From: Verrucomicrobiia bacterium
Lineage (GTDB): Bacteria; Verrucomicrobiota; Verrucomicrobiia; Verrucomicrobiales; Akkermansiaceae
Length of the DNA: 64,000 nucleotides
NCBI GenBank assembly: GCA_030432565.1
Contig: JAUIGV010000004.1
Location: 186,001-250,000 of the forward strand
Direction of reading: 5' to 3'
Position 1 is the stretch's first letter. Every line of letters begins with the position of its first letter. The notes beneath the pieces were generated by a model, which saw only the letters and a list, made by a program, of their open reading frames with translations, had not been told where the DNA came from and ran no database searches. The translations under genes were made by a program, and so were the position numbers. Of the stretch, positions 32,299 through 40,574 are shown piece after piece.

Positions 32299-33539
32299 GC
32301 ACCGGACGCGAAAAGATCGCAATTGTAGGATCTGGAATCTCCGGAATGGCATGCGCTCACTTTCTCCATCCTCATCACGACATCACACTCTTCGAAAAGG
32401 ACGATCGGATCGGCGGACATTCAAATACAGTCAAGGTCGGCAACGACCCGCTTGATACCGGATTTATGGTTTACAACGAGGTCACCTATCCCCTGCTGAC
32501 CAGGCTCTTTAAGGATCTCGAAGTTGCCACCAAACCGACCTCAATGTCTTTCAGTGTGCAACACACTTCCGACAGACTCGAGTTTAACGGAGGGAGTCTC
32601 AACCTGCTTTTCGGTCAACGCAGGAACCTTCTGAGGCCACGATTTTGGAGGATGTTGATGCAGATCGATCGCTTCAACAAAGAAACTGTTGCCGAGCTAC
32701 AAAAGAATGAGGAGACCAAGCTCACCCTCGCCGAATATGTCGAAGAGAGAGGCTATGGGCGGGATTTTTTGAAGTGGTATCTCTCTCCGATGGCGGCCGC
32801 AGTGTGGTCCAGCCCGCCCGAAAAAATCGAACAGTTCCCCGCCATCACCTTGATGCGCTTTTGGCACAACCACGGATTCCTCGGATTGGATACCCAGCAT
32901 CCATGGAGAACAGTGGTCGGCGGATCAAAGGAATATGTCAAAAAACTCGTTGCTCCTTTTCGTGACCGCATCAAGACGGGAGATCCGGTGGTTGCAATCT
33001 CTCCGGACAATGAAATCATTCTAAATTCCGGGCATCGGGAAAAATTTGATCGTATCATCAGTGCTGCCCACGGAGACCAGACCCTCAGCCTGCTGACCTC
33101 ACCCACCAAAATTGAGGACGAAATCCTCTCGGCTTTTCCCTACCAGGCGAACAAGGCCGTTCTCCACACCGACTCACGATTCATGCCCCGCAACAAAAGA
33201 TGCTGGGCTTCGTGGAATTATCGGGTTGAGGAAGGCAGACATTCCACGATTTACTGGATGAACAGCCTTCAGGGTGCCACAGCTCCAAAGAACTTTTTCG
33301 TTTCAATCAATCCCTCCCATAAAATTGACGACGGGCACATCATCAAAGAGCTGAACTATGAGCACCCGCTTTTTGACCTCACGAGCATCGCAGCACAAAA
33401 GAAAGTGCCTGAACTCAACGCCGCCAAAACCGGAAGATACTTCTGCGGGGCCTGGCAACGATATGGCTTTCACGAAGACGGGCTGTGGTCAGCCTTTCGA
33501 CTTTGCGAGCAATTGCTGGGAAGGAGTCCGTGGTCATGA
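32295..33539 (+). CDS. FAD-dependent amine oxidase-like protein (COG2907 type)
   Basis: 414 residues starting MSTGREKIAIVGSGISGMAC (dinucleotide-binding GxGxxG), then ITLFEKDDRIGGHSNTV and GFMVYNEVTYPLLTRLF. The C-terminal FAD region includes RYFCGAWQRYGFHEDG. This predicted NAD/FAD-binding protein is widely linked to DUF1365 and cyclopropane-fatty-acyl synthases in bacteria, including in light- or singlet-oxygen-induced clusters; the reaction is not established for this subgroup. It overlaps both neighbours by 4 nt (ATGA). Confidence 0.88.
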   Translation: MSTGREKIAIVGSGISGMACAHFLHPHHDITLFEKDDRIGGHSNTVKVGNDPLDTGFMVYNEVTYPLLTRLFKDLEVATKPTSMSFSVQHTSDRLEFNGGSLNLLFGQRRNLLRPRFWRMLMQIDRFNKETVAELQKNEETKLTLAEYVEERGYGRDFLKWYLSPMAAAVWSSPPEKIEQFPAITLMRFWHNHGFLGLDTQHPWRTVVGGSKEYVKKLVAPFRDRIKTGDPVVAISPDNEIILNSGHREKFDRIISAAHGDQTLSLLTSPTKIEDEILSAFPYQANKAVLHTDSRFMPRNKRCWASWNYRVEEGRHSTIYWMNSLQGATAPKNFFVSINPSHKIDDGHIIKELNYEHPLFDLTSIAAQKKVPELNAAKTGRYFCGAWQRYGFHEDGLWSAFRLCEQLLGRSPWS

Positions 33540-34318
33540 GCGCCTGCCTTTACGAATGCGAAGTAATGCACCGCCGCCTTAGGCCGGCGCAAAAACGTTT
33601 TGACTATCGCGTCTTCATGCTGAGCTTCGACCTCGAAGACCTCCCCGGGAATACGTTTCTCGGAATCAACCGGTTCAACCTCTTCAGTCTTAACAGCGAA
33701 GACCACGTCGACCTTGGCAAACCCGGCGGCATTCGCCCCAACCTCATGGCATGGTTTGAGGAGCAGGGAATCGATTGCCCCGACGATGCCCGCATTCAAC
33801 TGATCACCCTTCCCCGCGTCCTGGGCTACACCTTCAATCCCGTTTCATTCTACTATGTTTGCGACAACCACAATACTCCCCTTTTTGCCGTTGCCGAGGT
33901 TTGTAATACCTACCGCGAAATGAAGCTCTACCTGATCGACAATCGCACCGGGACGGGCTGGCGGCGAAAAGTTGAGAAGGGATTCTATGTCTCGCCATTC
34001 TCAAGCGTTTGCGACTTCTTCGACTTTAAACTGGGGCTCCCTGCGGGTTCGTGGGATGTCACCATCAACAACCTCGATTCCGGAGGGCTCACCCTGACTT
34101 CTTCAATTCGAGGCATGGCCAGACCTCTCACCACCGGACGCCTCCTCTGGTTTGGCTTTAAATACCCCCTTCTTTCGCTCAAGGTGATCGCGATGATTCA
34201 CTGGCAGGCCATGAAACTGTGGCTTCGGAAAGTGCCACACTCTCCAAAAGCCAAAAACAAGCACGCTCAAACTGATGTGCTTCGCCCCCATTCTTCACTG
34301 ACTTCCAAAGATGAGTAA
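33536..34318 (+). CDS. DUF1365 protein of the CFA-synthase cluster
   Basis: 260 residues. Family blocks: VMHRRLRPAQKRFDYRVFML, GYTFNPVSFYYVCD, EVCNTYREMKLYLI and KGFYVSPFSSVCDFFDFKL. DUF1365 proteins almost always sit between the FAD protein and a cyclopropane synthase, as here, and are thought to act in unusual fatty-acid formation, but no activity is firmly assigned. The start overlaps the previous stop (ATGA), and its stop overlaps the next start by 8 nt. Confidence 0.88.
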   Translation: MSACLYECEVMHRRLRPAQKRFDYRVFMLSFDLEDLPGNTFLGINRFNLFSLNSEDHVDLGKPGGIRPNLMAWFEEQGIDCPDDARIQLITLPRVLGYTFNPVSFYYVCDNHNTPLFAVAEVCNTYREMKLYLIDNRTGTGWRRKVEKGFYVSPFSSVCDFFDFKLGLPAGSWDVTINNLDSGGLTLTSSIRGMARPLTTGRLLWFGFKYPLLSLKVIAMIHWQAMKLWLRKVPHSPKAKNKHAQTDVLRPHSSLTSKDE

Positions 34319-35555
34319 TTCCAAACTCCAGTTCAAAAACGGCCTTCCCGAACGACTTGTCGTTGGATTGCTGAATAAAATGCCCGACGGCCACCTCAAG
34401 ATGACTTATGCCGACGGAACCTCACGACACTTTGGAAATCCCGACGAACCGGTCAGCGCGGAAGTCACGATCAACGACGATGCCGAGTTCTTCAAACGCT
34501 GCGCCTACTATGGAAATGTCGGAATGGGCGAAGCTTACACCGATGGCATCTGGGACACCCCCAACATTCGCGCGGTGATTAGTTGGTTCGTTCTCAACAT
34601 GCAGGCCCTCCAGGGAGCCGACACCTCGTCGGACAAACTCCCCGGCGTTGGTTTGCTCAAGGTTGTCAATTGGTTCCGACACCTTCGCCGGGCCAATACC
34701 GTGGACAACAGCCGTCGGAATATCTCGGAGCACTATGACCTTGGTAACGAATTTTACTCGCTCTGGCTGGACGCAACCATGACCTATTCATGCGCGAAGT
34801 TTGAACAACCCGACCAGGAGTTCGAGGCAGCCCAGAATGCAAAGTACGACGCGCTTTGCCAGAAACTCAAACTCAAGTCAGGCGACCACGTCCTGGAAAT
34901 CGGGTGTGGTTGGGGCGGATTCGGAACCTACGCCGCAAAAACCTATGGCTGCAAGGTGACAGGTGTCACCATCTCCGAAGAGCAGGCCAAGTTCGCCCGT
35001 GAACGAGTGAAGCGAGAAGGCGTTGAAGATCAATTCGAGGTCCTCATCCAGGACTATCGTCATATCGAGGGGCAATTCGATAAGATTGTTTCCATCGAGA
35101 TGATCGAAGCGGTGGGCGACAAATTCCACGAATCTTTTTTTGCGAAGTGTCACGAGGTTTTAGCCCCTGATGGCATCCTCGCCCTCCAGATGATTACCGT
35201 CCCCGACAACCGATATAAAAGCCTGACAAAAGGTGTCGATTGGATCCAAAAAGTAATCTTCCCGGGCTCACTTCTTCTCAGTGTGGGCCGGGTCAACGAG
35301 GTTCTCCTTAAGACAAGCGACCTTTTCCTGCACGACCTTGAGGACTTTGGCGCGTTCTATGTTCGCACCCTCCAAAACTGGCATGAGCGCTTCAACGCCG
35401 CGAAAGATTCCCTGCAAAAACTGGGCTTTGATGAACCCTTCATAAGGACCTGGAATTACTATCTCAAATACTGTGAGGCCGGCTTTGCGACACGAAATAT
35501 TTCAGTCGTTCAGGCCGTTTACACCAGGCCCAACAATCCCTCATTGATGGCGTGA
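34311..35555 (+). CDS. cfa: Cyclopropane-fatty-acyl-phospholipid synthase
   Basis: 414 residues. Methyltransferase motif I HVLEIGCGWGGFGTYAAKTYG, the HYDLGNEFYSLWLDATMTYS block characteristic of CFA synthases, and later VSIEMIEAVGDKFHESFFAK (conserved Glu/Glu region) and RTWNYYLKYCEAGF. It transfers a methylene from SAM to an unsaturated acyl chain in the membrane. Its position after a desaturase provides the substrate logic. Translationally coupled on both sides. Confidence 0.93.
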   Translation: MSNSKLQFKNGLPERLVVGLLNKMPDGHLKMTYADGTSRHFGNPDEPVSAEVTINDDAEFFKRCAYYGNVGMGEAYTDGIWDTPNIRAVISWFVLNMQALQGADTSSDKLPGVGLLKVVNWFRHLRRANTVDNSRRNISEHYDLGNEFYSLWLDATMTYSCAKFEQPDQEFEAAQNAKYDALCQKLKLKSGDHVLEIGCGWGGFGTYAAKTYGCKVTGVTISEEQAKFARERVKREGVEDQFEVLIQDYRHIEGQFDKIVSIEMIEAVGDKFHESFFAKCHEVLAPDGILALQMITVPDNRYKSLTKGVDWIQKVIFPGSLLLSVGRVNEVLLKTSDLFLHDLEDFGAFYVRTLQNWHERFNAAKDSLQKLGFDEPFIRTWNYYLKYCEAGFATRNISVVQAVYTRPNNPSLMA

Positions 35556-36058
35556 ACGTCGAAGTGTCAGAAGCGGATCCCTGGTGGAAACGTTGGTTCA
35601 TCAATCCCATCTTAAACCAACTCCGCCAGGGCATCAGTGCCGACAAACTGTCGTGGACCATCGCGCTCGGTTGCGCTTTTGGCATCTTTCCAGTGATGGG
35701 CACAACTTCTGTTGTGTGTCTCATTCCTGCCGCGATCTTCAAACTCAACCAACCCGTCATTCACGCCGTCCGGCTTGCTCTTTGGCCGGTGCACCTCGCT
35801 CTGATTCTCCCCTTCATCAAAATCGGCCAGTGGGTCTTCGGGTCGGAACAGATCACCGGTTCGGTCCCCACCTTGCTCAAGGAATTTTTCGAAAGCCCCG
35901 CTCGATTTGCTGAAAACTACTGGCTCGCTGCCTTGCAGGGAATCGCGGCCTGGTCGGTCGCCATCATTCCGCTCATCTTCATCGTCCGGGCCATCACGCT
36001 CCCCATCCTGAGAGCGACCGCTGCCAGGATTGCGCAGACTAAACAAGCACCGGCATGA
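35552..36058 (+). CDS. DUF2062 membrane protein
   Basis: 168 residues from a GTG that overlaps the cfa stop (GTGA). DUF2062 pattern: LSWTIALGCAFGIFPVMGTT, AIFKLNQPVIHAVRLALWPV, and a C-terminal TM (IAAWSVAIIPLIFIVRAITL). These small inner-membrane proteins have no fixed function. Its coupling into this operon suggests a role in delivering or holding lipid substrates. Confidence 0.8.
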   Translation: MNVEVSEADPWWKRWFINPILNQLRQGISADKLSWTIALGCAFGIFPVMGTTSVVCLIPAAIFKLNQPVIHAVRLALWPVHLALILPFIKIGQWVFGSEQITGSVPTLLKEFFESPARFAENYWLAALQGIAAWSVAIIPLIFIVRAITLPILRATAARIAQTKQAPA

Positions 36059-36837
36059 ATGAGCTCACTCTCCTCGGAATCGTGGCCGCCCTCGTCGCCC
36101 TGGACTTTGCAGGTGGATGGTGGTTCGGCGGTAAAATCAACAACTACTCGTTGGTTGATGCGATGTGGGCCTTCTGGATCGGGCTTGCGGGAGTCATTTA
36201 CGCCTTCTTTGGGAACGGCGACTTGGACAAGAGGATCGCAGCCGGATCGATGGCGGCGATCTGGGGTTTCCGACTGTCCTATCACTTGCAAAAGCGGATT
36301 CGCAAACATCACCCCGAGGAAGACTCGCGCTATCAAAAGCTTCGCGAAGTCTGGGAAGGCAGTGTTCCATCGGCCTTCTTTTGGTTTTTTCAAGCCCAGG
36401 CGATTTCAGTGCTCCTTCTCGCTCTCCCCTACTTTCTCATCTCCCGGGATTCATCGCCCTGGGGAGTTTTAGAAACCATTGGCCTCACCATCGCCGTGAT
36501 TGGGATGGGCGGAGAGATGCTAGCGGACCACCAGATGTCAGAATTCAAGTCCAGGGACAACCGGTCATCGTCAGTCTGTCGCGACGGGCTTTGGAAATAC
36601 TCCCGCCATCCCAATTACTTTTTTGAGATGGTGATCTGGATTGGAATCTACCTCTTCGCCTGCGGATCGGCTTGGGGATGGACCACCTTCTTCGCTCCCG
36701 CAACCATCACCTTCCTTCTTCTCAAGGTGACCGGTATTCCGCCCACCGAGGCCTCCGCTGTCAAACGCAAAGGCGACGCCTATCGAGAGTATCAACGCAC
36801 CACCAGCTCATTCATCCCACTTCCACCAAAATCATGA
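36055..36837 (+). CDS. DUF1295 / steroid 5-alpha-reductase-like membrane protein
   Basis: 260 residues with about six TM helices and the C-terminal signature LWKYSRHPNYFFEMVIWIGI of the DUF1295/5-alpha-reductase and ICMT-like fold. Members bind NADPH and reduce C=C bonds or act on lipid tails. In CFA-linked clusters a reductase of this type could saturate an intermediate, for example to a methyl-branched acyl chain. That is inference from fold and neighbours. 4-nt overlaps on both sides. Confidence 0.85.
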   Translation: MNELTLLGIVAALVALDFAGGWWFGGKINNYSLVDAMWAFWIGLAGVIYAFFGNGDLDKRIAAGSMAAIWGFRLSYHLQKRIRKHHPEEDSRYQKLREVWEGSVPSAFFWFFQAQAISVLLLALPYFLISRDSSPWGVLETIGLTIAVIGMGGEMLADHQMSEFKSRDNRSSSVCRDGLWKYSRHPNYFFEMVIWIGIYLFACGSAWGWTTFFAPATITFLLLKVTGIPPTEASAVKRKGDAYREYQRTTSSFIPLPPKS

Positions 36838-37874
36838 TCAATATCGACGACCTTCTCGCCAAGGACATCATTCCCGATGCGCTGATCCGGATCGGCATCC
36901 GCTCAAGACTCAAGGATACTTTGAAGCCATATGAAAAGCTGGATTGCGAAGGCCGACAGGCGGCGCTGATGAAACACGTTCGGGAACTGAAGGAGAGTCC
37001 CGTGGCTATCGCCACGGATGAAGCAAACGAGCAGCACTATGAATTACCAACCGCCTTTTTTCGCAAAGTGCTGGGTCCACACATGAAATACAGTTCCGGG
37101 TATTGGGATCCGGAAACCACTAACATTGAGACTTCCGAAGCTCGCATGCTCAAGCTGAGCTGCGAACGGGCGGAACTGGAAAACGGGCACCGCATTCTGG
37201 AACTTGGCTGCGGATGGGGATCACTCACCCTCTGGATGGCCAAGGAATATCCGGATGCTGAGATCACTGCCGTTTCAAATTCGAGAACGCAGAAGGAATA
37301 CATCGATTCACAAGCAGCAGAGCGAGGACTCACCAATATCGAAGTCAAAACGGTGAACATGATTTCTTACGAGGGAGAGGGCGAAAGCGTCTTCGATCGC
37401 GTGGTCTCAGTGGAAATGTTCGAGCACATGAAAAACTACGAAGAGTTACTCGACCGAATCTCACGATGGCTCAAGCCAGACGGAAAACTCTTCGTGCACA
37501 TCTTCACCCATCGTGAATACGCCTATCACTACGAGGCCAAAGACGAGAGTGATTGGATGGCCCGCTACTTTTTCACGGGCGGACAAATGCCATCGGACGA
37601 CCTCCTGCTGTATTTTCAAAACAAGCTTTCCATCGATGATCACTGGCAGGTCAACGGCACCCACTATCAAAAAACTTCGGAAGCCTGGCTGACGCGTATG
37701 GACGAAGCCAGCGACGAGTTGAAACCACTGATCGCTGAAACGTATGGCGAAGCTGACGCGAAGAAATGGTGGGTTTGGTGGCGCTGCTTTTTCATGGCCT
37801 GCGCCGAACTCTGGGGCTTCCAGGGTGGCGACGAGTGGATCGTTTCACACTACCGTTTCACCAACTCGAAGTAG
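36834..37874 (+). CDS. Second CFA-synthase-like methyltransferase
   Basis: 346 residues from the ATG overlapping the DUF1295 stop (ATGATCAAT). Motif I is RILELGCGWGSLTLWMAKEY, preceded by YELPTAFFRKVLGPHMKYSSGYW (equivalent to the HYDLGN...YSCA block of CFA synthases but diverged), then VSVEMFEHMKNYEEL and FFTGGQMPSDDLLLYFQ. It is more distant from classic Cfa than the first copy and may do simple methylation of an unsaturated chain rather than cyclopropanation. Last gene of the operon; no clear terminator follows. Confidence 0.88.
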   Translation: MINIDDLLAKDIIPDALIRIGIRSRLKDTLKPYEKLDCEGRQAALMKHVRELKESPVAIATDEANEQHYELPTAFFRKVLGPHMKYSSGYWDPETTNIETSEARMLKLSCERAELENGHRILELGCGWGSLTLWMAKEYPDAEITAVSNSRTQKEYIDSQAAERGLTNIEVKTVNMISYEGEGESVFDRVVSVEMFEHMKNYEELLDRISRWLKPDGKLFVHIFTHREYAYHYEAKDESDWMARYFFTGGQMPSDDLLLYFQNKLSIDDHWQVNGTHYQKTSEAWLTRMDEASDELKPLIAETYGEADAKKWWVWWRCFFMACAELWGFQGGDEWIVSHYRFTNSK

Positions 37875-37895
37875 CGATCCCCTCAGGACAAGCGG

Positions 37896-38405
37896 TCACT
37901 CTTCTTTCTTGTGATCGACAATTTCAGCAACCTCGCCGTTGAGATAAAATACTACCGATGTCACATGAGGGCTGGATCCGATGAAGTCATCGATCGTGAA
38001 ATCGAGCCTCCAATAGAGGAATTCATCATAACGGCATAACTCCATTCTCCAAAATTTTGAGCAGCCCTTGAGGCCGGGAAAACTTCCCTTGGGACCATCT
38101 CGTTCTTCGGATGTGAAATCGTTAGATTGAAGCTTACTCGAGAAAAATGGCGCAATTTTAGGAAGCTGGGCTTTATGAATATGCTCCTTAGCTTTCTTGA
38201 TCAACTCCGGGACAGTGAACTTGGCTTCTCCAAAATATTTTTCGTGCGATGAATTTTTCGTTAGCGATGTTTCAGTAAGGGGATAATCCATTTTCACTTC
38301 TGAGGTTTCTGAAATCAGAAGACGGACCTCCTTCGGGTCAGATTCCTCGCCAAAGGAAAGCGCACATGAACAAATCCAAATCAAAAGTGCCTCTATTCTT
38401 CTCAT
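37896..38405 (-). CDS. Small secreted protein of unknown function
   Basis: 169 residues from ATG 38405 (a TTG at 38414 is the alternative). Signal peptide MRRIEALLIWICSCALSFGE. The mature part has FTVPELIKKAKEHIHKA, then ELCRYDEFLYWRLDFTIDDF and VVFYLNGEVAEI, suggesting a small beta domain. No family recognised. It is the last of three minus-strand genes with gaps of 5-15 nt, so it is probably co-expressed with the YkgJ protein and the amidase. Confidence 0.75.
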   Translation of the reverse strand: MRRIEALLIWICSCALSFGEESDPKEVRLLISETSEVKMDYPLTETSLTKNSSHEKYFGEAKFTVPELIKKAKEHIHKAQLPKIAPFFSSKLQSNDFTSEERDGPKGSFPGLKGCSKFWRMELCRYDEFLYWRLDFTIDDFIGSSPHVTSVVFYLNGEVAEIVDHKKEE

Positions 38406-38419
38406 CGTTTTCAAGGTGA

Positions 38420-38788
38420 CTATTTTAGGTCTGGCTCATTTCCATCCTCCGGACGGGGCGCTGGAATCGCTTCGCAAGCCTCGCGCCAGTTTTCGAAATT
38501 CCAGCGATTGGGAAATCCGGTGCATTGAAAGGGCTTCACTTCTTGAAGTCGGCAATCAATGCCATCCAGCATGATACACTCCGTGGTTCCTTCTTTATCA
38601 ATCAAAGAAAGTCCCTGTCGATTATCACGCAACCGGGTGTAGTCCCTCACAAACTCGTAAAGAGGAATCTTGAGAAACTGCGCAATCTTTTCAACCTCGC
38701 CATCTGCAAGGACAACATCGCCCTCCCACTTGCAGCAATTCGTGCAACGCTGGCATTGATACCAAACATCTTCCTCCTCGTCCGCCAT
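38420..38788 (-). CDS. YkgJ-family cysteine-cluster protein
   Basis: 122 residues with the family cysteine pattern CQRCTNCCKW near the N-terminus and later Cys in TECIMLDGIDCRL and PFQCTGFPNRW. Such proteins bind a metal or iron-sulfur cluster through these cysteines; the function is unknown, and metal-dependent modification has been proposed for relatives. It lies 11 nt downstream of the amidase gene on the minus strand. Confidence 0.88.
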   Translation of the reverse strand: MADEEEDVWYQCQRCTNCCKWEGDVVLADGEVEKIAQFLKIPLYEFVRDYTRLRDNRQGLSLIDKEGTTECIMLDGIDCRLQEVKPFQCTGFPNRWNFENWREACEAIPAPRPEDGNEPDLK

Positions 38789-38799
38789 ATCGAGTCAAA

Positions 38800-39636
38800 C
38801 TATCGCCCCAGCATGCCGCGGCGATAGACATCGACCGCCTTCAAAAAGCCCTGCCACTTTGCCCCGGGCCGGCCGTTCGAAAGAAGGAAATGCGGGCAGT
38901 TTTTGTTGGGAGGATTCTTGCCGCGTCGAGGCCACTTGTAGTGAGGGACAACCCGGGAAACCGGAAGGTCGTATTTCACGCAAAGCCATGCCGCGAGTTT
39001 CGCCGTCCGTTCAAGCGTCATGCTGCGGCTATTGCCTGGATGCTCACACATCTCAATTCCGATGCTGTAGCGGTTGCCGGGACCATCATAGTCCGCGTGA
39101 TTTCCACGCTCGTTGGTGGGAAGATGCTGGACGGCACGATCCTCATCCACGGTGTAGTGCCACGAAAGACGACCGAGAGCGCCATTCTTGAGTGCCTTGG
39201 AGTGGCGCAACGCATCAGCGCCCCTGCTCCAGTTTTGAGTCGAATGAATTGTGATATAGCGGGGTGACATACTCTTTCGAGATCTGCCGCGGGCACCGTA
39301 GGACAGAAAATCTTTTTTGACGTTCACCTGACGGTAAACAGATGAAGGGCTTCTCGACGGGGCAGAAGATGACCTCGAACTCCGAATCATCGGGTCGCTG
39401 TTCAAAGAGGCCGTCGATGGCCCGGTCGAAGTCACGGTGCGACCGTATTCCCGCTTCCAGGTCTCTGCCCGTGCATTATTGGCACGGTCATGAATTCCAG
39501 TGTAGGGATTTCGGGAACCCACCCAATATGGCGTGTAAATATCACCCACACTGACAACAGGGGGGTCTGCGGAACAAGCCACGAACAAGCCAACGCCCAA
39601 GCCGGAGAGCGACAACCAAAGTGATTTCTTTCGCAT
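38800..39636 (-). CDS. N-acetylmuramoyl-L-alanine amidase (Amidase_2/AmpD-like), lipoprotein
   Basis: 278 residues. The ATG at 39636 gives a lipoprotein-type signal, MRKKSLWLSLSGLGVGLF followed by VACSAD. A Ser/Arg-rich linker follows, then the amidase_2 fold: RYITIHSTQNWSRGADA (zinc His), LSWHYTVDEDRAVQHLP, IGIEMCEHPG, and a late PHYKWPRRGKNPPNKNCPH (second His and the usual ...DPG/NCPH end). It is a periplasmic outer-membrane-anchored peptidoglycan amidase for cell-wall recycling or remodelling. Confidence 0.88.
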   Translation of the reverse strand: MRKKSLWLSLSGLGVGLFVACSADPPVVSVGDIYTPYWVGSRNPYTGIHDRANNARAETWKREYGRTVTSTGPSTASLNSDPMIRSSRSSSAPSRSPSSVYRQVNVKKDFLSYGARGRSRKSMSPRYITIHSTQNWSRGADALRHSKALKNGALGRLSWHYTVDEDRAVQHLPTNERGNHADYDGPGNRYSIGIEMCEHPGNSRSMTLERTAKLAAWLCVKYDLPVSRVVPHYKWPRRGKNPPNKNCPHFLLSNGRPGAKWQGFLKAVDVYRRGMLGR

Positions 39637-39887
39637 GATGAGAATTTCATAGCAACTTAATGAGTAGAAAGGAAGACCATGTTTCCGAAAACAGCATTTT
39701 GTTGCGGTTTCCCGACTCCACCCCACAAGGTGTTCGCCGCCCAAAGCTATAAGGACATGAACACACCAATATTTCCCGGCGAGAAAACCATCAACCTGAA
39801 TGCCTCGATTCAACCCAACCCATTTTTTCAGCTGGTCATTCTCCCACCCACCGACGAGAAATCCTCCGGTCAGAGGCTCTCTCATCC

Positions 39888-40562
39888 ATGAAACCACGAA
39901 AAATCGTCGCGCAGGCCACGACCTGCACTCAACTCAATCTGGACTTTATCGAACACGATGGAAGGTTCTTTCTGGAGTGCGAAGGTCGACAAGTTGATGG
40001 CAGCAACCAGGGATTTGCCACGAGGAAACTCATCGAATTAATGAGTCGCCCCTTTCGCCCTGCACGCCAACCGAGGATTCTGTTTCTCGGACTGGGATTA
40101 GGACATGCCGTGGCAGCAGCGCGTGAGTCTTTACCTCAGGAGAAAGCCTCCTTTGTTGTTCTCCCCGAAGCTGCGGAGCTGGCCGATTTAATTTCAGCCA
40201 ATCTAGCTGCCGACCCACTTGATGATGAACGGGTGCATCTGGACGACCTCGATCCATTCGCTCCGCTGCCTTCGGAATACTCGGCAAGCCAGGGAATCTT
40301 CGCCGACCTCGATCAACTCGAAGCTCTTTCTCCAAAGAATTGGTCGATCACCAGTCCTTCTGTTCTTGGTAATTTTCAGGAACGACTCAAAAACGGAGGG
40401 CTTCTCGGATTGATTGTGAACCGCCCGGTTACGGGCCTTGAGAAAGAACTTCGAAAATCAGGATTTGAGGTCGCCACGGATCTCGCTCCCTTTTCCGAAA
40501 AATCAAAGAAAAATCGAACCCTTTACCTCGCTCGCAAAGGGCAGTATCAACGCACCCATTAA
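39888..40562 (+). CDS. Spermidine synthase-like methyltransferase-fold protein
   Basis: 224 residues. The Rossmann motif is RILFLGLGLGHAVAAARESL, and the arrangement resembles the spermidine/spermine synthase superfamily, but the catalytic GGGDG-type and Asp/Tyr motifs are not preserved. Since this organism carries the carboxyspermidine route, a real aminopropyltransferase is not expected; a different transferase role is more likely. It heads a plus-strand unit with the adaptor and toroid genes (12-nt gap). Confidence 0.65.
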   Translation: MKPRKIVAQATTCTQLNLDFIEHDGRFFLECEGRQVDGSNQGFATRKLIELMSRPFRPARQPRILFLGLGLGHAVAAARESLPQEKASFVVLPEAAELADLISANLAADPLDDERVHLDDLDPFAPLPSEYSASQGIFADLDQLEALSPKNWSITSPSVLGNFQERLKNGGLLGLIVNRPVTGLEKELRKSGFEVATDLAPFSEKSKKNRTLYLARKGQYQRTH

Positions 40563-40574
40563 GACGCTTCTTCA

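Noticed and set aside
39888-40562. Genuine spermidine synthase speE
   Set aside because: Only the nucleotide-binding fold pattern fits; catalytic and substrate motifs of aminopropyltransferases are missing.
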